Assembly: GCA_016710165.1 (NCBI GenBank)
Contig: JADJLJ010000001.1
Span: 434,001 to 498,000, forward strand
DNA length: 64,000 nt
Direction of reading: 5' to 3'
From: Chitinophagaceae bacterium
GTDB lineage: Bacteria > Bacteroidota > Bacteroidia > Chitinophagales > Chitinophagaceae
Below, piece after piece: positions 53,420-62,551 of this stretch; position 1 is the first letter of the stretch; each line of letters starts with the position of its first letter. Both the position numbers and the translations under genes were made by a program. The notes under the pieces are model-generated. The model was not told the origin of the DNA. It ran no database searches and saw nothing but the letters and a program-made list of their open reading frames with translations.

Positions 53420-53450
53420 TAAGAATTAAAAATTAAGAATTAAGAATTAA
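53420..53450. repeat. AT-rich AAGAATTA repeats upstream of purM
   Basis: The stretch is made of AAGAATTA and AATTAAAAATTA words and resembles 238-267 and, inverted, 351-376. It lies in the purM/ribF divergent spacer. Confidence 0.55.
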
Positions 53451-53502
53451 TCTGCCGCAAATTACAAAGCAATTATCCATTATCCATTATAAAATTATCA
53501 AG

Positions 53503-53510
53503 TAGATTTG
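53503..53510 (+). promoter_or_regulatory. -7 promoter box of ribF
   Basis: TAGATTTG is a perfect TAnnTTTG, 34 bases upstream of the ATG at 53544. Transcription would start at about 53517, inside the palindrome at 53514-53533. Confidence 0.6.
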
Positions 53511-53513
53511 CAC

Positions 53514-53533
53514 CCTGCCTGCCGTCAGGCAGG
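53514..53533 (+). repeat. Palindrome CCTGCCTG-N4-CAGGCAGG in the ribF leader
   Basis: A perfect 8-bp-arm palindrome (53514-53521 with 53526-53533) sits between the -7 box and the ribF start codon. It is related to the palindromes at 332-347 and 17184-17199. A hairpin at the very 5' end of the ribF mRNA would form. Confidence 0.6.
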
Positions 53534-53543
53534 TTCCTACATT

Positions 53544-54467
53544 ATGCAGATACACCGTGATATAAACAGGCTACCGGAATTCAGGAATGCCGTCATTACC
53601 ATTGGAACCTTCGACGGGGTTCATCTTGGTCACCACCAGATCATCGGCAGTTTAAAGCAGGAGGCAGTGAAAGCCGGCGGCGAATCTGTCATCATCACCT
53701 TCCATCCGCATCCCCGCAAAGTGGTTTCGTCGGTGATCACCGGCGTACGGCTCATCAATACCCTGCCCGAACGGATCGAATTGCTGGAAAAGACCGGCAT
53801 TGATCACCTGGTCATTGTTCCCTTCACCGAATTTTTTGCCAACCAGACGGCGGAGGAATACATCCGTGATTTTTTAGTGGAGAAGTTCAGGCCGCATACC
53901 ATCATCATCGGCTACGATCACCGGTTTGGCAAGGAACGCAGCGGCGATTATAAGCTGATGGAAGAAAAAGCAGCCACGTATCATTACCGGCTCAAAGAGA
54001 TCTCAGAACATATCCTCAATACCATAAAAGTAAGCAGTACAAACATCCGCAATGCCATTTTGCACAGCCGGGTGGAGGAAGCGAATATCTTACTCGGGTA
54101 TATTTTCTTTTTTGAAGGCGAAGTGGTGCATGGCGATAAAGTAGGCAGGGAACTGGGTTACCCCACCGCCAATTTAAGGAACACCGATGAGGAAAAAATT
54201 GTAATGGGCGACGGGATCTATGCGGTGTATGCCGATGTGGAAGGAAGGTCGTACAAGGGCATGATGAGTATCGGTTTCCGCCCGACCGTCAATGGGAGAA
54301 CGAGGGTCACCGAAGTAAACCTGTTTGATTTCAATAAAGAGATATACGGAAAAACCATCCGGGTGTATGTAAAAAAGTATTTGCGGGCTGAAGTGAAATT
54401 CAATGACCTGGGGGAATTAAAGGAACAACTGCATAAAGACAAAGAAGAAAGTCTGAAGTGGCTATAA
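53544..54467 (+). CDS. ribF: Bifunctional riboflavin kinase / FAD synthetase
   Basis: The start is set at ATG 53544 (MQIHRDINRLPEFRNAVITIG); the open frame upstream crosses the palindrome. The 307-residue enzyme makes FMN and then FAD. The N-terminal nucleotidyltransferase domain has GTFDGVHLGHHQII, FHPHPRKVV and IIIGYDHRFGKERSGD. The C-terminal kinase domain has GEVVHGDKVGRELGYPTANL and TRVTEVNLFDFNKEIYGK. It is divergent from purM. Confidence 0.95.
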   Translation: MQIHRDINRLPEFRNAVITIGTFDGVHLGHHQIIGSLKQEAVKAGGESVIITFHPHPRKVVSSVITGVRLINTLPERIELLEKTGIDHLVIVPFTEFFANQTAEEYIRDFLVEKFRPHTIIIGYDHRFGKERSGDYKLMEEKAATYHYRLKEISEHILNTIKVSSTNIRNAILHSRVEEANILLGYIFFFEGEVVHGDKVGRELGYPTANLRNTDEEKIVMGDGIYAVYADVEGRSYKGMMSIGFRPTVNGRTRVTEVNLFDFNKEIYGKTIRVYVKKYLRAEVKFNDLGELKEQLHKDKEESLKWL

Positions 54468-54517
54468 ACGATCATTACAATATGGATTCAGTCCGCCTGA
54501 AGCGTGCCGACCCTGTT

Positions 54518-55517
54518 TTAAGCGATCATCTTCACCACCATCTCTTTCATCAGGGCAGCATCGGGAGTTCCTGCATTACCTACTCCTACGCCTTTTAAGT
54601 TGTATTGATGAAGCAGTAATAATATCCGTTCAATACCGTCGTACCCGTAGTTATGGATGGTTTCCATGGCATTCTTCACCGCCACACTGTTGAAATAGAA
54701 ATGCGGTTTCAGGGCTGCTTCACTCCGGTCCTTCATTCCAAAAACCGTGTATACTTTGCTGAAACCGGCGTACAAAGCCGGCAATACCATCTGTATCGGC
54801 CCTGCCTTGGGATTGCCTTCAAAATACTGGATGATCTTAATGGCCCGGGCCAGGTCTTTTTTGGCGATGGCAGCCTGCAGTTCAAAAACATTGTACTCCT
54901 TGCTGATGCCGATGTATCTCTCAATATCATCTTCGGTGATCTCGTTTCGGCCCTTTAAATTCAAGGCCAGCTTTTCTATTTCATTGGAGATCCTGCCCAG
55001 GTCGTTCCCGATATGCTCATCCAGAAGACTGATGGCCCTGGAGGTTATCTTATATCCCCTGGCCTTTTACAAATTCCCCGATCCATTCCTGCAGTTTGTA
55101 ATCCTTTATCTTTTCTGAGTTAAATATCTCTGCAGTTGACTTAAGTAATTTGTACAGTTTTGTCCGCTTGTCAAAGCTCTTGCCTTTATAACCCACCACG
55201 AAAATGGTGGACGCCAGCGGGCTTTCAAAATATCCCTCCAGTTTGTCGATATCTTTCATCTGCTGGGCTTCTTTCAGCAGCACTACCTGGTATTCGGCAA
55301 ACATGGGATAACGCCTGCAGGCATTCAGTACCGAAGCCCAATCTGCATCCTTGCCGTAAAAAACCGTCAGGTTGAATCCTGCCTGCGCCTCATCCAGTAT
55401 ATGATGCTCCGCATGTTCCATCACCATATCGATGTAGTAATCCTCCTCCCCCTCCAGCCAGTACACCGGTTTGAAATTCTTTTTTTTCCAGTCGCTGATT
55501 ATTTTTTCGGCACTCAT
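54518..55517 (-). CDS. holA: DNA polymerase III subunit delta, one frameshift
   Basis: Two frames form a complete HolA of about 333 residues, the clamp-loader subunit that opens the beta clamp. The N-terminal part (55517 to about 55058) has KIISDWKKKNFKPVYWLEGEEDYYID and PLASTIFVVGYKGKSFDKRTKL. After the break, sequence reads YKITSRAISLLDEHIGNDLGRISNEIEKLALNLKGR, then the helical C-terminal domain with FYFNSVAVKNAMETIHN. The break at about 55054-55060 is explained by one extra G in a GGGG run on the coding strand (QG-Y becomes QG-I-stop). HolA is essential, so an assembly indel is likely. Confidence 0.92.
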
Positions 55518-55705
55518 GCCCCAAAGATATAAGTTACTAAGCAGCAGGTGGTTTTTGCTCCAAAAATGTTTTTAACACAGCAATAACTACCGGCTCTAAT
55601 CCGTTCTAACCCGCTGCCTGTACCTTTGGTATGATTTTTAGAATAGTTCTGGCTTTTACAGCAATATCCTGGAAGCATTGCATTTTGATCCACAGGCAGA
55701 ATCAT

Positions 55706-55713
55706 TAATTTTG
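55706..55713 (+). promoter_or_regulatory. Promoter of the coiled-coil protein gene
   Basis: TTG at 55685-55687 and a perfect TAATTTTG at 55706-55713 are separated by 18 bases, a good Bacteroidota promoter. The ATG is 20 bases downstream. Confidence 0.7.
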
Positions 55714-55732
55714 TACAAGAAAAACCTTAAGC

Positions 55733-56737
55733 ATGGCTTTTGAAAATTTTCCCGGCACCGAAAAGCCAGTAGAAATGGCACCCCCTCCCACCAATAATAA
55801 CTGGCGTAATTACCTTACTGCCGGATTGGTGGTTGCATTGCTGGGTACATGGGCCTATATCATCTGGGATAAGAACCAGACCAAGGAAAATATCCGGCAA
55901 AAGGAAACGGTCATAGCCACCACTACTTCGCAACGGGATCAGTTGCAGAAAGAACTGGAAGAAGCCACCATGCGGTATGACATGATCAAGACCAGCAGTG
56001 CAGACATGGCACACACCAAAGACAGCATCATCACCACCAAGGACCGGGAGATATCCCAAAAGCGCATAAAGATCCAGCAACTGCTTGCAAAAGTGAATGC
56101 CACCGAAGAAGAATTGGGCCAAGCAAGATCACTCATTTCATCCCTCAATTCAGACATCACCAGCTACCGCACAAAGATCGAGACCCTGGAAGGTGAAAAA
56201 CTGGTTTTAACACAGGAAAAGAATTCCGTGATCCAGCAGCGTGATAAAGTGCAGAAGGATTTTGACTCCGCAAAAAGCATTATCCGGGAGAAAGATGAAG
56301 TGATCGATGTGGCTTCCACCCTGCATGCATCCAATTTCTCCATACTGGGCATTAATGAAAGAAGCAGCGGAAAGGAAAAAACGACCACCGTTGCAAAACG
56401 GGTTGATAAACTCCGCATCAGCTTCGACATTGACGAGAACCGCACCGCCACTTCAGGAACGAAATACATCTATGTTTGTGTATTTGCACCCGATGGCAAA
56501 CCCGTTGCGGTAGAATCCCTTGGTTCCGGCAAATTCAATACACGGGATGGAAAGGAAAAGCCATACACACAGAAAATAGATGTTATCTACACACAGGGCC
56601 AGCGCCAGACATTAAGCATTGACCTGAAACAGGGTACCAGTTTTGCAACCGGTGATTACAGGATCGAAGTGTACAATAACGGATTTAAGATCGGCGAAGG
56701 CATCCGCAGTTTAAAGAAAGGCGGGATATTCAGCTGA
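55733..56737 (+). CDS. Membrane-anchored coiled-coil protein
   Basis: The 334-residue protein has a Pro-rich, short N-terminus, one transmembrane helix at about 27-45 (YLTAGLVVALLGTWAYIIW) and a long coiled coil (about 50-185, heptads in KENIRQKETVIATTTSQRDQLQKEL and LEGEKLVLTQEKNSVIQQRDK). The C-terminal 140-residue domain is beta-rich (RISFDIDENRTATSGTKYIYVCVF and GDYRIEVYNNGFKIGEGIRSLKK). The C-terminal domain looks like a secreted chaperone-like or receptor-like beta-sandwich. I do not recognise a named family. It is followed by a bidirectional hairpin and the giant outer-membrane protein gene. Confidence 0.7.
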   Translation: MAFENFPGTEKPVEMAPPPTNNNWRNYLTAGLVVALLGTWAYIIWDKNQTKENIRQKETVIATTTSQRDQLQKELEEATMRYDMIKTSSADMAHTKDSIITTKDREISQKRIKIQQLLAKVNATEEELGQARSLISSLNSDITSYRTKIETLEGEKLVLTQEKNSVIQQRDKVQKDFDSAKSIIREKDEVIDVASTLHASNFSILGINERSSGKEKTTTVAKRVDKLRISFDIDENRTATSGTKYIYVCVFAPDGKPVAVESLGSGKFNTRDGKEKPYTQKIDVIYTQGQRQTLSIDLKQGTSFATGDYRIEVYNNGFKIGEGIRSLKKGGIFS

Positions 56738-56753
56738 TGAAAAGATGATATGC

Positions 56754-56793
56754 AAAGAGGCATCCACCATCCGGCGGGTGCCTCTTTTATTTA
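56754..56793. terminator. Terminator between the coiled-coil protein and the giant OMP
   Basis: A 9-bp stem (56754-56762 with 56779-56787, AAAGAGGCA) is followed by TTTTATTT on the plus strand. It lies in the convergent spacer and overlaps the last bases of the minus-strand gene. Confidence 0.75.
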
Positions 56794-59700
56794 GAAAATG
56801 GCCCGGATGGAAGCACGCCCGATATGCACCATTCTCGATTCGCCCGGCTTTCTTCCGTCATACTGGATACTCACTTCGATGTTACCGGCAAGCCGCTTGG
56901 TAAATTCCAGGTTCCATAAATAATTTTTACCGGGCAGCAAACCATCCAGTAAAATATAACCCACTGTTGTATTGGCAGCGCCGGAATACGCTTTAAAACC
57001 GATCTGGTTCAGGGAGAACCGTGCACTCAGCGTACTGTTGTTCAGAATATTATACCGCAGGTCGGCGGTCAATAAATGATTGGTCGCTTTCTCCAGCGAA
57101 TCGATCGTATTTCTTTTCTGGCCATAGGCATAGGTGAGGCTGAGCCTGAAATTACTTTTATGCACATAAGAAAGCGATGGTTCAAGGATATGCTGTACAA
57201 CAAGATAATTCCGGTTGTTGAACTTCGGCCCAACCGTGTTCAGAACATTCTTGATATTGCGGTAACCCAATGTGCCGGTAAAGCTGCGGTTCACATTCCA
57301 GCGTAACTTACCCGACAGGGCCCTCAGTTTACGGCTTTCAAAACCATACGAAAGCAGCGACTTGCCGTTGTTGATGCTGTGGGTAACATCAAATCCCCAT
57401 TTGATATTGCTGCGGTTGAAATAAAAAGTATTCGACAAAAAAGAGGTCAGGGTTATCAGGGTTGTATCAACCAGTTTCCTGCTGAAGGGATTGAACAGGA
57501 AGGTGCCCGTGGCTATTTCTTTCTTATTTATCTGCAGGGCCGAACTGGTACTTGAACGGGATAGTATTTTTTTAAAGCCTCCTGCGGGTGCTGTTTTGAA
57601 AAGCGCTTTGGGATTCAATGAAAAACTGTAGTTGAACTGCAGGTAATTGGCTTTTACATATTGATTGCTTGGTGTGAATACCCGTATGTATTTTTTCTGA
57701 TCCTGGAAAACGGCTATCTCAAATTCATTCAACTCCGGGATGGCGTTGCTGTTGTAATCTATCCAGGTGTATTCTCCCTGCCCTGCCGGCACTTCCACAT
57801 AGGTATATTCCCTTTTTTGCTCCTGCCCCGAACCCAGTTCATACAGGACATTCCCGGTTAAAAAACCATTCCACTCGTTCACGTAATATTCGGCCCTGCC
57901 AAGTAAACTCTTGTCTTGCCGCTCCCTGCTGATGCCGGCATTGAGAATGTACAGTTTCCGGTATGTCAGGTTGAGCTTGAACTGGTGCCTGTCACTTTTC
58001 ATCAGTTCAGTGACCAGGTTGAAATTATCACTCCGGTCTGCCTGCTCAAGTTTTGACCTGACCGGCAGCAGGTCGTTCCGGGTAAAATAAGTTACTCCCC
58101 ACCTGTTTGGCTTTTCCGGATCAGACTTTACATAAACCTGCCACACATTAAACGCATAGCTGAACGGCGTTAAGGTATCGGCCAGTTTATTGCGGAGCCG
58201 GTTATGTTCACCGTTGTATTTAAAGCCAACCTGCATTTTCCGGAATTTTGTTACCTGCTTGTTGAGGTCAATGGTTGGCCGGAGGAAGGTTCCTGCCTGC
58301 AGGGTATTGTTCAGCGTGGTAAGGCTTAACTGGGTAGCCAGTTTCCATCCGCTTACATTATTATAACTGTTCAGCATCTGCCGCAGGCCATTGTATTTAT
58401 CACTGCGGTTATAGCTGGTGAGGTCGTACTGCAGAAAATTGCCTTTATTGTCTCCCAGTTTTATCCCCGCATTGGTAATGTGTTCATCGGCTGCTGCAAT
58501 ATCATAAGGCAAACTCCAGTCCCTCAAAAATTCAATATTACGCAGGCGTTCTGCAGGTTTAAACCGGTTCTGCACAAACTCATAACCAAGCCTGGTTTGC
58601 ATTAAAAGCGATGTATTGAACAAGCGGATCTTTGCATCACTGTACTGAAAATTCAGCCGGGCAGCAAATCCTTTATCATTGCTCTTGTCTTTCCGTGAAA
58701 ACAGGTTCACATCGTAATTGCTCATGGCAACTTCCGCCTTCAGTTTTGTTTTTCCGGAAAATGCATACTCGCCTGCCACGGTCACTATCTGGAGTTTTTT
58801 GGGAGACACCAGTAAAAGAACCGGTGCATATTCCCCCTGCTTTACGTTATTGGCATCCGGGGAGACCCAGCCAAATACTTTTCCATTGGCCACACTCGGC
58901 AGCGCCACATAATTACCCTTGCCGGGGCCCAGGTACGTGAAACTGAGATTGTACAGAACATCCGTGGGATCGACCGAAAAAACAAAGATGGAATCATGGA
59001 TGGTGCCGTTGTAAACCGTATCAATTTTCTTGTACAGTATCTTTCCTGCTGTAAGCGTATCTCTCACCGCATTCACATAGTAGGCGGTATCAATGCCATC
59101 GCCAATATCTGCCAGGAATTGTTTTTGCCTTGTATCCAGTACCTGGTTGATGGACGAATTCTTTGCATCTGCATTATTGTAGAACCCGATGCTCAGTAAG
59201 AATTTATCTTTAAAATTCACTTCATCATTTACATAGATCTGTGAATTCAGAAAATTACGGTCGGCGTATTCAAACTCCACCTGTATCCTTTTATCTTTGG
59301 TCACCAGCCGCTTTTGCGTAAAGGTCAGTTCGGCCGTATTATAATTGATCACATAGTCCTGGTCTTCGCCCCGTTGCAGTAGTTCTCCATCCATAAAGAC
59401 CCGTTCGGTCCCCGCCAGGATAACAAAATAGAGTTCCTGGGTGGGGCTGGTGAGGCGGTAAGGCCCCTGGTTGCCTTCCAGGGGTGTCAGTATGTTCCGG
59501 GTGAACTTTCCTTTTGCGATCGCCCCGCTAAGTAACAGCGAATTGGAAATATTCTTTGTGAGTTTGTTATCCGTAATGAATGAAACCCCCTGCAGCCGCT
59601 TGTAAAAGTTGAGAAAGTAATTCTTGCTTTGCCGGATATCGATGTCGCCAAAATTTGCCTGCCAGCCCTTCTTCTTCACCTGCAGGTAGATGCGGTCAAA

Positions 59701-60333
59701 GTCACGAAGGTCCTGCGTATTCCCATCCGGCTGCACCGGGATGTTATTGTCGGTTATGGCAGCGGTCAGTTCCAGGCTGTCGCCGATAAACCCGTTCAAT
59801 TGCAGGTTAAGACTGGAACTCACTACCGCATCCTGGCTGTTCCCAAACGATATGCCCCTGCCAAAACTCCCTTCTGATTTTATATTCCCAAAATCGGTTA
59901 AAGGGCTTGTTTGTTTGGTTCCGTATTTAAAGACAAAAGGCCTGCTGCTGATAAAATTGTTCCGGACACTGTCGTAGTTAAAATGACGTACTACGGCATT
60001 CAGCCGGTAAGGGAATACCCGGTAAGTGACGGTAACCGTTTCCTGCGCAGGCTTTTCGAGCCAGGTGAGGGTTGCATTCACTTCATCCACCTTATAATAG
60101 AATGGCGATACACCCTCCACGATCACCGACCCCGGGATGATGCTCAGTGAATCCAGTCTGATGATCTGTTCTTTTGTACTTACTGACCTTTTATACAGGT
60201 TAGAGAGGGACGGTGTAATTACCTGGGCACTGATAAAGTGTACAAGCAGCATTGAGGTCAAGAACAGGTATATCCGTTTTGGCTTCAAATGTTTTTCGGG
60301 GTTAGTAATGATAAAATTAGCGATTATTAGCAA
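56791..60333 (-). CDS. Very large outer-membrane beta-barrel protein of unknown function
   Basis: The 1180-residue protein begins with a signal region (LKPKRIYLFLTSMLLVHFISAQ; the start may be TTG 60288 rather than 60333). An N-terminal strand-rich domain with VIVEGVSPFYYKVDEVNATLTWLEKP resembles a POTRA/DUF-type plug. A long series of amphipathic strands follows, including AITDNNIPVQPDGNTQDLRDFDRIYLQVKKKGWQANFGDID, and the protein ends with IRAIF, an outer-membrane-like C-terminus with a terminal Phe. It resembles Bacteroidota-specific barrel proteins of unknown function. A role in surface translocation or adhesion is only inferred. Confidence 0.75.
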   Translation of the reverse strand: MLIIANFIITNPEKHLKPKRIYLFLTSMLLVHFISAQVITPSLSNLYKRSVSTKEQIIRLDSLSIIPGSVIVEGVSPFYYKVDEVNATLTWLEKPAQETVTVTYRVFPYRLNAVVRHFNYDSVRNNFISSRPFVFKYGTKQTSPLTDFGNIKSEGSFGRGISFGNSQDAVVSSSLNLQLNGFIGDSLELTAAITDNNIPVQPDGNTQDLRDFDRIYLQVKKKGWQANFGDIDIRQSKNYFLNFYKRLQGVSFITDNKLTKNISNSLLLSGAIAKGKFTRNILTPLEGNQGPYRLTSPTQELYFVILAGTERVFMDGELLQRGEDQDYVINYNTAELTFTQKRLVTKDKRIQVEFEYADRNFLNSQIYVNDEVNFKDKFLLSIGFYNNADAKNSSINQVLDTRQKQFLADIGDGIDTAYYVNAVRDTLTAGKILYKKIDTVYNGTIHDSIFVFSVDPTDVLYNLSFTYLGPGKGNYVALPSVANGKVFGWVSPDANNVKQGEYAPVLLLVSPKKLQIVTVAGEYAFSGKTKLKAEVAMSNYDVNLFSRKDKSNDKGFAARLNFQYSDAKIRLFNTSLLMQTRLGYEFVQNRFKPAERLRNIEFLRDWSLPYDIAAADEHITNAGIKLGDNKGNFLQYDLTSYNRSDKYNGLRQMLNSYNNVSGWKLATQLSLTTLNNTLQAGTFLRPTIDLNKQVTKFRKMQVGFKYNGEHNRLRNKLADTLTPFSYAFNVWQVYVKSDPEKPNRWGVTYFTRNDLLPVRSKLEQADRSDNFNLVTELMKSDRHQFKLNLTYRKLYILNAGISRERQDKSLLGRAEYYVNEWNGFLTGNVLYELGSGQEQKREYTYVEVPAGQGEYTWIDYNSNAIPELNEFEIAVFQDQKKYIRVFTPSNQYVKANYLQFNYSFSLNPKALFKTAPAGGFKKILSRSSTSSALQINKKEIATGTFLFNPFSRKLVDTTLITLTSFLSNTFYFNRSNIKWGFDVTHSINNGKSLLSYGFESRKLRALSGKLRWNVNRSFTGTLGYRNIKNVLNTVGPKFNNRNYLVVQHILEPSLSYVHKSNFRLSLTYAYGQKRNTIDSLEKATNHLLTADLRYNILNNSTLSARFSLNQIGFKAYSGAANTTVGYILLDGLLPGKNYLWNLEFTKRLAGNIEVSIQYDGRKPGESRMVHIGRASIRAIF

Positions 60334-60564
60334 GACAACTTAAAGAGGCACTATGCTGTCCAAAACATGGCCCCGGACAATCTGACTTCTTGATCTTGCC
60401 TGCTTCGATCAGGATGGGGCTGGTTCATTTTCCCGGGTATGTGCCAAAACTGTGCAAAACAACAGGCATATTATAAAAGGGTATGCATACATTTACCAGG
60501 CAAGAACTACAGGAATTTATTCTTACTTACCTGTTTAAGTCCATTATCCTGTTAAATGTATATT

Positions 60565-62299
60565 ATGCATATACAGAAAACAGACAGAAACAGCGCTTCC
60601 TTATTTCTACTGCTTTTTACGGCAGTAGCTTTTTTCTGTTCTTTACGGTCTCATGCACAACCCCCTCCCAATCTTATTTATGCACCGGTTGTAACTACCG
60701 GGCTCAGTTCACCGGTTGATATTGTAAATGCCGGTGACGGCACCAACCGGCTTTTTATTGTAGAACGAACGGGAAAGGTCAGGATCATCAACGGCGGTGT
60801 GCTTTTAGCTGCGGCCTTCCCTGGACATAAGCGACAGTTTTCCACCCGGTGATGAGAACGGTTTTTTAAGTATGGCATTCCACCCGGAATATGAAACAAA
60901 CGGGTACCTGTTCATTTACTACCTCAATGCAGATTATGATATCCGGATAACCCGCTTTCAATCGGCTGCACCAACTACCAATACCCCCATTAACCAAACA
61001 ACCGGGGTAGTTATTATGACCATCCCGGCAGTCACTGCAAGCTTTCACAATGGTGGTAAATTAAATTTCGGCCCCGATGGTCATTTATATTTTGCCCCCG
61101 GTGACGGCAGTCCGGGCGGTGATCCTGACAATCATGCGCAGGATGGAAACCTGTTGTGGGGAAAGATGATACGCATTAACGTAGATAATTTCACAACGCC
61201 CCCCTACTATACCATTCCTGCAAATAATCCCTATGTAAATGACCCGGCGGTAAGAGATGAGATATTTGCTATTGGCCTGCGTAATCCCTGGCGCTGGAGT
61301 TTCGACAGGCTGAACCATGATGTATGGGTTGCCGATGTGGGAGAATCTGCCTGGGAAGAAGTGAACTACCGCAGTCTTGCATCATCCGGCGGCATTAATT
61401 ATGGCTGGCGCTGCTACGAAGGAAATGAGGATTATGTAACAGCAGGCTGCCTGCCGCAAAGCAATTATGTCTTCCCTGTTTTTACTTATCCGCATAACAG
61501 TGCCACGGGCGGATATTCGGTGATCGGTGGCCATGTTTACCGGGGCACCGAGTATGCGGCCATGTATGGATATTATATCTGCGTTGATTTTGTTACGGGC
61601 AATGCCTGGCTGATAAAACCAAATGGCAGCGGGGGTTGGAACATATCGCAGCAATCCGGTTTGGCAACAGGCATCGTCGGTTTTGGCGAGGACGAGAATG
61701 GTGTTTTATATGCTGTAAAATTATCCGGAACACTTTTCAAGATCACTACCAACAGCGGGGGGCCGCTTCCGGTGACACTTTTGCAATTCAACGTAAAGGC
61801 TTTTACCGGTTATAATGAGGTAAGGTGGAAAACGGTTAACGAACAGCATATTGCTCATTATGAAATTGAATACAGTACAGACAGGGTAAGTTATGCGATC
61901 GCAGGAAGGGTTCATGCGGTGAATAATCCTGCAGAAAACAATTAACATTTTTCCCATGCCTTCACGGGCTTCACCAAACTCTATTACAGGCTGAAGGTAA
62001 CCGACAGGGACGGCCGTCTTAATTATTCGGATGTTGTGGAAGTGGACAGGAAGGACAAAGCTCCTGTAAAGATCTACCCCACCTTTGTCACTGACCATCA
62101 ACTGAATATTTTTTCTGAAAAGCAGGTGGAACAGGTGTTTATATATTCTGCAGAAGGAAAACGGGTCTTTGCCAATAGCCAGAATAATATGACCGGCATC
62201 ATCCATATCACCCTTCCGAAACTGCCATCAGGTGTTTACCTGGTCCGTGTAAAACTGAAAGATGATCATTTCACCGGAAAAATATACATCGGCAGATGA
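60565..62299 (+). pseudogene. Decayed PQQ-dependent sugar dehydrogenase-like protein with T9SS tail
   Basis: This is a secreted, beta-propeller dehydrogenase-like protein closely related to the gene at 62552. It has a signal peptide (SLFLLLFTAVAFFCSL), then VVTTGLSSPVDIVNAGDGTNRLFIVERTG, NFGPDGHLYFAPGDGSPGGDPDN and DEIFAIGLRNPWRWSFDR. It ends in a type A T9SS sorting domain (YPTFVTDHQLNIFSEKQVEQVFIYSAEG to LVRVKLKDD). Two lesions occur. One extra C at 60818-60821 (FL-DISDSFPPGDENG is restored by removing it) breaks the frame. A TAA at 61943-61945 stands where the paralogue has Tyr and the reading frame continues after it. It is probably a pseudogene or a partly mis-sequenced gene. Confidence 0.88.
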
Positions 62300-62322
62300 A
62301 CCGGCCATCTGTTCCGCAAAAA

Positions 62323-62352
62323 TTTATTCAGCAGTGCATCCGGTTGAATAAA
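62323..62352. repeat. Small inverted repeat after the first sugar dehydrogenase gene
   Basis: TTTATTCA at 62323-62330 pairs perfectly with TGAATAAA at 62345-62352 over a 14-nt loop. It follows the gene end by 23 bases. No T tract follows, so a terminator role is weak. Confidence 0.4.
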
Positions 62353-62551
62353 TAAATGTCAGCCTGGGTTTATCAAAGGTGATTTTGCAGCACGATCAAC
62401 TACAACAGCCCGATTGTTATATGAACAGGCTTAAAGATCAAAGGCTCTGCATTTTCAAACAGGTACACAACTGTTGGTTTCCCATACATCTCTCTGGCAC
62501 TGTATTTGTGTTAAACTAAATTCACGTTGAATATCCGTTAAACACTGCATT

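Noticed and set aside
60483..60719. 78-codon frame just before and over the first sugar dehydrogenase start
   Set aside because: It overlaps the signal peptide of the dehydrogenase in another frame and has no homology-like motif.
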